In this document: positions 1-5,788 of the stretch, in pieces | Layout: every line of letters begins with the position of its first letter | How positions within the stretch are numbered: position 1 is the first letter of the stretch | Source of the DNA: an uncultured Phycisphaerales bacterium | Lineage (GTDB): Bacteria; Planctomycetota; Phycisphaerae; UBA1845; CAIVHJ01 | Length of the DNA stretch: 10,501 bases | Assembly (NCBI GenBank): GCA_903905665.1 | Contig: CAIVHJ010000051.1 | Span: 1-10,501 of the forward strand | Direction of reading: 5' to 3' | Program-made: the position numbers and the translations under genes | Notes under the pieces: generated by a model | Seen by the model: the letters and a program-made list of their open reading frames with translations, nothing else | What the model was told of the DNA's origin: nothing | Databases searched by the model: none

Positions 1-39
1 AAAAAGGGACACGAGTCGGGAAGAAGGACTCGTGTCCCT
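1..39 (-). terminator. Rho-independent terminator after the carboxypeptidase gene
   Basis: Positions 5-17 and 27-39 form a perfect 13-bp inverted repeat (AGGGACACGAGTC / GACTCGTGTCCCT) with a 9-nt loop. Read on the minus strand, the stem is followed at once by at least five T residues (complement of 1-5), and the T-run may continue past the window edge. This is the form of an intrinsic terminator. It lies about 80 nt beyond the stop codon of the minus-strand carboxypeptidase gene, so it most likely ends that transcript. On the plus strand the stem lacks a following T-run, so it should work in one direction only. Confidence 0.8.
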
Positions 40-119
40 ATGCTTCGGGCACGGCATGTCGTACCTCTACAAAGTTCTCTCTTTTCGCTACGTTCTGGCG
101 GCTCAATTCCTTTCGCAGA

Positions 120-320
120 TCACGGGCATTGGGTGTCGAGCAAGGCGACAAGCGGATCAATATCGGCGAACGTGACATTGCCGTCGCCGTTCGTGTCCGC
201 GTTCAGCCAGGGGCAATTCGGATGATCCTGCTCCCACGCTGCCTGTCCATATAATGCTTTGACAAACGGATCGACATCCAATTGGGAAATCATCCCATCA
301 CAGTTCGTGTCGCCCCGACA
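120..320 (-). other. Dockerin-like double EF-hand domain (coding)
   Basis: This part of the carboxypeptidase gene encodes the last 66 or so residues. Two calcium-loop segments, GDTNCDGMISQLDVDPFV and DTNGDGNVTFADIDPLV, are joined by a linker with HPNCPW and lie close to the C-terminus. The pairing and the repeated D-x-DP-[FL]-V helix start match the dockerin-like C-terminal domains known on many planctomycete secreted proteins. By analogy it may attach the enzyme to a partner at the cell surface; no cohesin gene is visible here. Confidence 0.8.
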
Positions 321-2741
321 AGACGATGAGGTTTCACATTCATCTGGAATACCATTGCCGTTGGAATCCTCGCTGGCGCGGCCGGCGATATCGCACTCAT
401 CCGGGATCCGGTTGCTGTTACAATCCGAACTGGCGCCGTCGGCGATATCGGCGCCATCAGAGACGGCATTGTAATTGCAGTCCGCAAAATCAAAGGCAGT
501 GGAACCCGGAAAACTGAGAAGGTAAATACCACCAAGACCGCCAGTATTGTTAGCCTTTATCTTAATCTGATATGCCAGGAACGGATTGACGTACAAACTG
601 GCGTCATGCTCGCCCGTGGGGTTCGCGTGATGAACCGTACCGGCAGAATCCGTGTAGTTCCAGTCCCAGTCGATCCACGGGTGTGAAGAATTCATGTCCT
701 CCAAAGACGTGCGCTCTTCCAGTACCACTTCCCGATTTCCCCAAGTATGGCCGGAGGATTCAGTGTTTCGGCGGAAAATGCGGAGGTCCTGCATGAAAAC
801 CGGTGTCCGTGAGGGGATACCAATCACGTTGTTAACAGACTGGTTTCGATGCAGTACCACGTCGGCTCCGTCTTCAAAAACATAGGGCAAGACCTTGTAC
901 GAAGTCAGTGCATCGGCCCACGATTGCAGGACCGGATCATTGATGACGACCTTATATCCATAGCCGGCTGAACCACAACCCTCGAAACCCGGTTGAAAGT
1001 TATTGTATCCGGCGGCGCCAAAATTGGGATTCAAGGAAGTCCATCCAGGGAAGTAGTACTGCCAAGCCTGCAGCTGGCTCATGTACGCCGTGGGATATCC
1101 CAGCGCCAAGTCCGGTTTCTGGCTGGTGGGCGTCAACGGCAACGAAAAGAAGTTGTCACCCGCAGTCGGGTTTTCGATGATCGTATCCGACGTGGGATTC
1201 GAAACGCCAACAGCATTGGCCACATTGTCCATCAGCCACAATGCCGCGGCCATGTTCTCTTCATTATTCGCCAATATTTGATCTTCGGGCAAGTCAATCC
1301 CGCCCAAACTCCAATCATTGGGCCTCATTTCGGGGCAGAAACTCAATGTCCCATGGGCTCCGTAGGCGTAATCGGTAAATTCCCCATTGGTTTGGTATAT
1401 CGTATAACTGCCCTGTCCGGCGAGGTACTCCTGACCGTGAGCAGCCTGAACCAGTGAGGCATATTTCTTTCCCATCGCTCGCAACGATGTGTAACTCTGC
1501 GGTGCTAGGAACGGCGTCCAGCCCCAGGGATAAAGCACCAACTGGCTGTAGGTGTGATAACCGACGGCGACGGAAAACTTCTGTGCGTTCAGTAAGTCTT
1601 GAATGGCTTGCGTTTCCAACTCAGAAGCCGGTGACGGACCACGATAGGTTTCAGTGCAACGAAAGCCGCTTGAACCATAATCATCATATCCCCATTTGTA
1701 ATTGTAGTTGCGGTTGAGATCGACCCCGTCGCACCAACCCCCTCCACCCGGCCGTCGGTTTTTGCGCCACATGCGTTCATGGGTCCAAGTGTATTCAAAA
1801 CCGTCCGGATTCACCACCGGCACCAGCCAAACTACCGAATTGTTGACAATGCGCTGCACTTGGGGGTCCGTGTCGTATCGCGTCGTCAAATATTCCGCCA
1901 AATACAACATCATCTCATGCGTCGCCCATTCACGGGCATGGGTCTCACCGCTGAAAAATATCTTCTCTTTCCCGGATTCATCCACCGCCGGATTGCCGGT
2001 AATTTTCATCGCCCCAATATCGCGCCCTTCCACCGAGAACCCAATGCTCACCTTCTGGGCAATCCCCGGATAGTGATTGGCCAAATTGTCCAGAAAACAC
2101 GTTCCCTCCTGCAGCGTGTGATACTCGTCATACTGCAGATGAACAATGTCGGTGTCGGCGCATGGATCAACCACGCTGCGGATTTTTCCATCTTCTTCGG
2201 TCAGTTGGAGCTTGTTTTGCGACACCAGTTGCGCGCGCAACGGTTCGTAAGACCCCAGATGACCCAGACGATTCTGAATCTTCTGCAAAGTCTTGCTCGG
2301 TGCAAACTGCACCATGTGGTCCGCCAACGTGCCCTGCGAAACAAAAACCGCACCCGTTTGCTGCAACGCGATGACTTCTTCCGGTTGCAGGAACAGCAGC
2401 GTGTATAATCCGTCTTCGCGCTGTTCGAAAGTCTCACCGTCAAAACTCCGCAGCAGGGATTCATTCTGCTGACGAACCTTCTCAAAATCATCCATCTTGA
2501 GCAAAACCACCTCAGTATTCTCTTCACTCACAGGTTTTGCGATCGGACCCTCGGTCGGTCTCACGACTTCTGCCGTGAATCCATCGCCGGATTTCTTGAC
2601 CGGCGCCGCACGATGAATTGGGGCGACGTTTTGAGTGATCCCCGATTGAGTGGCCCACGTGGGGCGCGACACCGCCCAGCTAGATGCCGCAAATACTATG
2701 ACTGCAATACCGCACACCGTTTTCCCGACTTTTCCTGCCAT
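120..2741 (-). CDS. Secreted M14 zinc carboxypeptidase with Ca-binding repeats and C-terminal dockerin-like domain
   Basis: Predicted exported metallocarboxypeptidase of 873 residues that removes C-terminal amino acids from peptides. The ATG at 2741 is chosen because AGGAG sits 7 nt upstream and a signal peptide follows directly (positive MAGKVGK start, hydrophobic stretch about 9-22, possible cleavage near TWA-TQ); an in-frame ATG at 2837 lacks both. Residues about 70-180 look like a propeptide. The M14 domain spans about 195-515: zinc ligands H268 and E271 (THARE), H396 (GYHTYSQ), substrate-binding N343/R344 (DLNRN), Y460, and catalytic E471 (FCPEMRP). A roughly 240-residue region without a recognised family follows, rich in aromatic residues. 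Three 19-residue Asp/Cys repeats start at 754, 773 and 792, then a dockerin-like pair of EF-hand loops (GDTNCDG, ADTNGDG) ends the protein. It is far longer than a plain carboxypeptidase A-type enzyme. Family assignment is firm; substrate and anchoring partner are unknown. Confidence 0.95.
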   Translation of the reverse strand: MAGKVGKTVCGIAVIVFAASSWAVSRPTWATQSGITQNVAPIHRAAPVKKSGDGFTAEVVRPTEGPIAKPVSEENTEVVLLKMDDFEKVRQQNESLLRSFDGETFEQREDGLYTLLFLQPEEVIALQQTGAVFVSQGTLADHMVQFAPSKTLQKIQNRLGHLGSYEPLRAQLVSQNKLQLTEEDGKIRSVVDPCADTDIVHLQYDEYHTLQEGTCFLDNLANHYPGIAQKVSIGFSVEGRDIGAMKITGNPAVDESGKEKIFFSGETHAREWATHEMMLYLAEYLTTRYDTDPQVQRIVNNSVVWLVPVVNPDGFEYTWTHERMWRKNRRPGGGGWCDGVDLNRNYNYKWGYDDYGSSGFRCTETYRGPSPASELETQAIQDLLNAQKFSVAVGYHTYSQLVLYPWGWTPFLAPQSYTSLRAMGKKYASLVQAAHGQEYLAGQGSYTIYQTNGEFTDYAYGAHGTLSFCPEMRPNDWSLGGIDLPEDQILANNEENMAAALWLMDNVANAVGVSNPTSDTIIENPTAGDNFFSLPLTPTSQKPDLALGYPTAYMSQLQAWQYYFPGWTSLNPNFGAAGYNNFQPGFEGCGSAGYGYKVVINDPVLQSWADALTSYKVLPYVFEDGADVVLHRNQSVNNVIGIPSRTPVFMQDLRIFRRNTESSGHTWGNREVVLEERTSLEDMNSSHPWIDWDWNYTDSAGTVHHANPTGEHDASLYVNPFLAYQIKIKANNTGGLGGIYLLSFPGSTAFDFADCNYNAVSDGADIADGASSDCNSNRIPDECDIAGRASEDSNGNGIPDECETSSSCRGDTNCDGMISQLDVDPFVKALYGQAAWEQDHPNCPWLNADTNGDGNVTFADIDPLVALLDTQCP
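312..482 (-). repeat. Three tandem 57-nt repeats encoding a 19-residue Asp/Cys-rich unit
   Basis: Within the carboxypeptidase gene, units begin at 482, 425 and 368 (minus strand) with exact 57-nt spacing. They encode DCNYNAVSDGADIADGASS, DCNSNRIPDECDIAGRASE and a final copy, DSNGNGIPDECE, that departs from the pattern at its end. Regular D/N positions resemble thrombospondin type-3 calcium-binding repeats. The DNA copies are diverged, so this is an old protein repeat rather than a recent expansion. Confidence 0.8.
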
Positions 2742-2748
2742 TTGATTT

Positions 2749-2753
2749 CTCCT
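2749..2753 (-). promoter_or_regulatory. Ribosome binding site that fixes the carboxypeptidase start
   Basis: AGGAG on the minus strand lies 7 nt before the ATG at 2741. It supports this start, placing the signal peptide at the N-terminus, over the in-frame ATG at 2837. Confidence 0.8.
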
Positions 2754-2840
2754 TTCCCTATGCTCGTCGCTGTATCGACGAACTTCATCTCGATTGGTAT
2801 CTGATTTCTCCAATTTGGATTTCCACGAAATGTACATGAT

Positions 2841-2870
2841 ATATTAAGCGAAATTAACCAAATTGTGACA
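2841..2870 (-). promoter_or_regulatory. Possible promoter of the carboxypeptidase gene
   Basis: In the AT-rich part of the gap, the minus strand reads TAATAT (2846-2841) as a -10-like box, with TGTCAC (2870-2865) 18 bp upstream as a poor -35 match. The predicted transcript would have a leader of roughly 90 nt. The location is reasonable but the -35 box is weak. Confidence 0.3.
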
Positions 2871-3060
2871 CCCTATTTTCCCCTGTTTTTTTGATTTTCT
2901 ACCAAATTTTTTGGCCTGCGACGGAACGCACTCTGCAGTGAAATTACCGTTCAGAAATCCTTCTGATTCGCGGAACTATCGCTCAGAACGGCAGTTAGGC
3001 CTGTCGCCCAGCAAGTGGTTGACCTGTCAATCGAAGGAATGAGAATTGCAGGACCTGTCG

Positions 3061-4401
3061 TTACGGCAACGTGATTTGGAATGCCGCGACGGCAGGATTG
3101 TGATCCGAACCGGAATCGTCCACCGATCCGGGAATAATCCGGCAGCTGTCCTTGACGTAGTGTTTGCGCATTTCCGGTGAACAGACGATGAAATCGATCA
3201 GACTCCGATGGGGTTCCTGATTGTAAGAAATCTGCTGATCCGGCGGCAGATCGGTCAGCGGGGTGGTCAGTTCCGTTTCGCCCGAACCCCGAAGGATTTT
3301 GAGCGACGGGCTGTCCCAGAGGTCATTGAAGTCTCCGCAAATAACGAACGGAGCTTTGGGATTCGCGGTGAGGATTTCGTCGAGGATTTTTCGGGCTTCT
3401 CCGGTTTCCGCCTGCCGGATGGGTTCACTCGCCTCGGCTCCGCCATATTTGGACTTTAGGTGTACGCAAAACACGTCGAAATCGAATCCCTGAGGCCCCA
3501 GCACGCGAACCTGCAAAAAGTCTCGCTGAAAGCGATAAGTCTTTTCGTCCGGTCCCTTGAATTCCATGAAGGCGTGCGTCGTGACGGGCCCAATCGGAAA
3601 ACGCGACAGCAACGCCACGTCGATCCCCCGATGATTGTTGCCTTCGATCAGCACGCAGTGGTCATACCCCATGTCCGGCAGCAGAACCCGAACGAATTTT
3701 TCCAGATAATGGCGGTTCTCGACCTCCACCAGCGTCAAAACATCGGCGTCGAGCTGGCGGATGCGCTGGGCAAGTTTCTCCAATTCGGCGCGAGGTTTCG
3801 TATTCATGACCTCATCGGCGTGATAAGGATCGTCATACTCGTCGAACAGGCTCAACACGTTGTACGTGCCGATGCGAATTGTGGTGGGAGTCTCGGATCG
3901 ATGGACCGTGGCCACGTCTTCAGCCCGCCGGAGTCCTGAAAATTTTGGCGCCAAATACGAAAACACGTCCGCCTTGTTTTCGTCCGGCACGACCACGATC
4001 TGATCGGGCGACCGAATCGCCATCTCCGGACGACCGCCTTCCGCATCGAGATATCCCCACGCCGCGATGGTCTTTCCCTTGTACAGTTCCTCCGGGGGGG
4101 CGGAAAAATCTTTGAGAAACTCGTTTTTGATTGAAATGGAAAACGTCGTCTGCCAGTTCTCGCTGAAGTTGATGAAGCATCGTTCCTTGGTCGGGGCCAC
4201 CCGGACCACCGGACCATACACGACAGCCGTGTGCTCGGCATAGCGATCCGCCTGATCCCACGAAACCAAAACCAAACCTTCAGTGTCCTTGATCTGCGAT
4301 TCGGCCAGTTTTGGGCTGCGATCCTGCGCGAAAATGCTGGCCGAACAAAAACCAGTCATCGCAATGAGTACGAGACCGATCTGTCTGATAGGTTGTCGCA
4401 T
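3061..4401 (-). CDS. Exported endonuclease/exonuclease/phosphatase-family hydrolase with N-terminal OB-like domain
   Basis: A 446-residue protein of the EEP superfamily (metal-dependent phosphodiesterases and phosphatases related to DNase I). The ATG at 4401 has AAGGAG 6 nt upstream and begins a signal peptide (MRQPIRQIG, hydrophobic core, likely cleavage after SIFA, residue 25), so the enzyme should act outside the cytoplasm. Residues about 45-140 form a separate segment (VYGPVVRV...FINF...TIAAWGYL) that resembles an OB-fold, as seen in nucleic-acid or metal-binding modules. The EEP domain covers about 173-446, with TYNV including N181, E226 in LVEVEN, H314 in CVHLKSK, D357/N359 in CGDFND, D403 in LIDFIV and the terminal D433/H434 in SDHNP. 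All expected catalytic and metal ligands are present. Whether the substrate is DNA, RNA, a nucleotide or another phosphoester cannot be told. It is divergent from a phosphate permease gene, which fits a scavenging role. Confidence 0.93.
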   Translation of the reverse strand: MRQPIRQIGLVLIAMTGFCSASIFAQDRSPKLAESQIKDTEGLVLVSWDQADRYAEHTAVVYGPVVRVAPTKERCFINFSENWQTTFSISIKNEFLKDFSAPPEELYKGKTIAAWGYLDAEGGRPEMAIRSPDQIVVVPDENKADVFSYLAPKFSGLRRAEDVATVHRSETPTTIRIGTYNVLSLFDEYDDPYHADEVMNTKPRAELEKLAQRIRQLDADVLTLVEVENRHYLEKFVRVLLPDMGYDHCVLIEGNNHRGIDVALLSRFPIGPVTTHAFMEFKGPDEKTYRFQRDFLQVRVLGPQGFDFDVFCVHLKSKYGGAEASEPIRQAETGEARKILDEILTANPKAPFVICGDFNDLWDSPSLKILRGSGETELTTPLTDLPPDQQISYNQEPHRSLIDFIVCSPEMRKHYVKDSCRIIPGSVDDSGSDHNPAVAAFQITLP

Positions 4402-4407
4402 AAACGG

Positions 4408-4413
4408 CTCCTT
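4408..4413 (-). promoter_or_regulatory. Ribosome binding site that fixes the EEP-hydrolase start
   Basis: AAGGAG on the minus strand is 6 nt before the ATG at 4401. It decides between this start, which opens a signal peptide, and an in-frame ATG 108 nt upstream that would bury the signal peptide. Confidence 0.8.
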
Positions 4414-4446
4414 GAGGGATAAACAGGAATGCCTTATTAAACACCT

Positions 4447-4475
4447 ATTAGAATCATCTCCACCCGTTTCCGCAA
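4447..4475 (-). promoter_or_regulatory. Candidate promoter of the EEP-hydrolase gene
   Basis: On the minus strand TTGCGG (4475-4470) and TCTAAT (4452-4447) are separated by exactly 17 bp. The -10 box matches TATAAT at five of six positions and the -35 box at three of six. Transcription would begin near 4440, giving a leader of about 40 nt. Confidence 0.4.
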
Positions 4476-4544
4476 GGGTTTTCGTGTAATCAGGTTTTTG
4501 GGCCGCCAATTCGGGTCTTTCAGCAGCGATGGACGTGAACCGAG

Positions 4545-4573
4545 TTTACAGACGCGTCGCGTTTGCATAATAT
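4545..4573 (+). promoter_or_regulatory. Candidate promoter of the phosphate-transport run
   Basis: TTTACA (4545-4550) matches the -35 consensus at five of six positions, and TAATAT (4568-4573) is a -10-like box 17 bp downstream. Transcription would start near 4580 and give a leader of about 135 nt before the permease gene. It faces away from the candidate promoter of the EEP-hydrolase gene, about 70 bp distant. Confidence 0.42.
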
Positions 4574-4714
4574 GAAGTGCATTGGCGCGATCTCCATTTT
4601 CGTGCTGCGGATCGAGTCGCGGCGCCGCGGAACTTCACTATCCATTCCAGAGATTGCTCATGATCCCGCATGATTGGAAGCAACTTTGGAATCACGATCA
4701 CGTACGGTTCAACT

Positions 4715-5746
4715 ATGGATATGTCACTTTCTCTCATCATTGTGATTATTGCGGTCGCCCTGGCGTTTGATTTCCTCAACGGTTTTCACGATTCCGCCAA
4801 CTCCATCGCGACTGTGGTCTCCACTCGCGTTCTGACCCCGGTGCAGGCGGTCGTATGGGCGGCGTTTTTCAACTTTGTCGCCGCGTTCTTTTTCGGCACA
4901 CCGGTTGCCAAAATGGTCGGAAAGGGACTCGTCGATCTGCAGTCCGTGGATCAATACGTGATTTTGGGCGGATTATTGGGCGCGATTACCTGGAATATCA
5001 TCACGTGGTATTTTGGTTTGCCGACCAGCTCTTCCCACGCCCTGATCAGCGGATACGCCGGTTCCGCCATCGCCAAATCCGGTTTCGGCGTCATCCTCGT
5101 CAAGGGTTGGATTCCGGTGTTGGCATTCCTTATTCTCTCTCCGATCATCGGTTTCATCCTGGGCTACGTGAACATGGTGCTGATCAGTTGGATCTTCCGA
5201 AAATCAAATCCCCGCTGGGCGGATGCGCTCTTCCGACGGCTCCAACTGGTATCTGCGGGATTGTATTCTCTGGGCCACGGAACCAACGATGCCCAGAAAA
5301 CCATGGGAATTATTGTAGCGCTCCTGGTGAGTTCCGGAAGAACCAATTGGACCGAAGGTGGATTCCACATGTTCGGTCGGCAGCACGAGATTGCGTTGTG
5401 GATTATTTTGGCCTGTTACGCCGCTATTGCGCTCGGTACTTTTTTTGGCGGATGGCGGATCGTCAAGACCGTGGGAAGCCGAATCACCCGCTTGCAACCC
5501 GTCGGGGGTTTCTGCGCCGAAACTGCCGGCGCCACCACCCTGCTCGGAACCGCTCTCTGGGGAATCCCGATCTCCACCACCCACGCCATTACGGGTTCGA
5601 TTCTCGGTGTCGGATCGGCGCGAAACATTCGCTCCGTCCGCTGGATCTGGGGCCAACGAATCGTCATGGCCTGGATCATCACATTGCCGGCTTCCGCCGC
5701 ACTGGGCGCGGTGTATCATTTTGTGATTTCCGCTTTCACGAAATGA
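4715..5746 (+). CDS. PiT-family inorganic phosphate permease
   Basis: A 343-residue integral membrane protein of the PiT (Pit/PHO-4) family, which imports inorganic phosphate, usually as a metal-phosphate complex or with H+ or Na+. The family signatures are all present: FDFLNGFHDSANSIA (18-32), GLPTSSSHAL (101-110), GHGTNDAQKTMG (187-198) and GIPISTTHAITGS (283-295). The first/third and second/fourth are paired copies from the family's internal duplication. The rest is mostly hydrophobic, with about ten membrane spans and a cytoplasmic loop near 160-180. The length is at the short end for bacterial PiT proteins, but both halves are complete. The start is uncertain: ATGs at 4670, 4715 and 4721 are in frame and none has a good ribosome site; 4715 gives an N-terminus just before the first span. 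The DUF47/PhoU-like partner often found next to PiT genes is not adjacent. The downstream transporter gene starts 42 nt later, probably in the same transcript. Confidence 0.95.
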   Translation: MDMSLSLIIVIIAVALAFDFLNGFHDSANSIATVVSTRVLTPVQAVVWAAFFNFVAAFFFGTPVAKMVGKGLVDLQSVDQYVILGGLLGAITWNIITWYFGLPTSSSHALISGYAGSAIAKSGFGVILVKGWIPVLAFLILSPIIGFILGYVNMVLISWIFRKSNPRWADALFRRLQLVSAGLYSLGHGTNDAQKTMGIIVALLVSSGRTNWTEGGFHMFGRQHEIALWIILACYAAIALGTFFGGWRIVKTVGSRITRLQPVGGFCAETAGATTLLGTALWGIPISTTHAITGSILGVGSARNIRSVRWIWGQRIVMAWIITLPASAALGAVYHFVISAFTK

Positions 5747-5788
5747 CGGACGGCCGTACGATAGGCCCGATTCTGAAGGTTTCAACTG

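Larger units (their letters stand above)
2742..3060. other. Intergenic region upstream of the carboxypeptidase gene
   Basis: This 319-nt gap separates two minus-strand genes and must hold the 3' end of the nuclease-fold gene and the promoter and leader of the carboxypeptidase gene. The part from 2820 to 2915 is clearly AT-rich, as expected for a promoter region. Only weak inverted repeats are visible, such as TCAGAA/TTCTGA at 2951-2966 inside CCGTTC/GAACGG at 2947-2991. None has a T-run typical of an intrinsic terminator. No convincing small gene was seen. Confidence 0.6.
4402..4714. other. Divergent intergenic region with promoters both ways
   Basis: The 313-nt gap lies between the start of the minus-strand nuclease-fold gene and the start of the plus-strand phosphate permease gene. 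It contains a ribosome site and a promoter candidate for each direction, listed separately. Between the plus-strand promoter and the permease start there is a 12-bp palindrome, CGCGGCGCCGCG, at 4618-4629. No credible small gene or known riboswitch was recognised, and no clear Pho-box-like direct repeat was found by eye. Confidence 0.6.

Noticed and set aside
312..482. Spaced 57-nt repeats considered as a CRISPR-like array
   Set aside because: The units are in frame within a gene, encode a conserved 19-residue motif, are diverged at DNA level and have no unique spacers.
1779..2408. Plus-strand 209-codon open frame opposite the carboxypeptidase gene
   Set aside because: It lies fully within the peptidase coding region on the other strand, has an Arg/Gln/His-rich product with no domain, and has no ribosome site of note.
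2742..2837. N-terminal extension of the carboxypeptidase to an ATG at 2837
   Set aside because: The 32 added residues are highly charged and would precede the signal peptide. The ATG at 2741 has a good ribosome site and starts the signal peptide directly.
2902..2914. CCAAA/TTTGG inverted repeat as a terminator of the EEP-hydrolase gene
   Set aside because: The stem is only 5 bp and AT-rich, lies about 150 nt from the stop codon, and has no proper T-run after it on the minus strand.
3460..3939. Plus-strand 159-codon open frame opposite the EEP-hydrolase gene
   Set aside because: It overlaps conserved catalytic segments encoded on the minus strand and shows no domain of its own.
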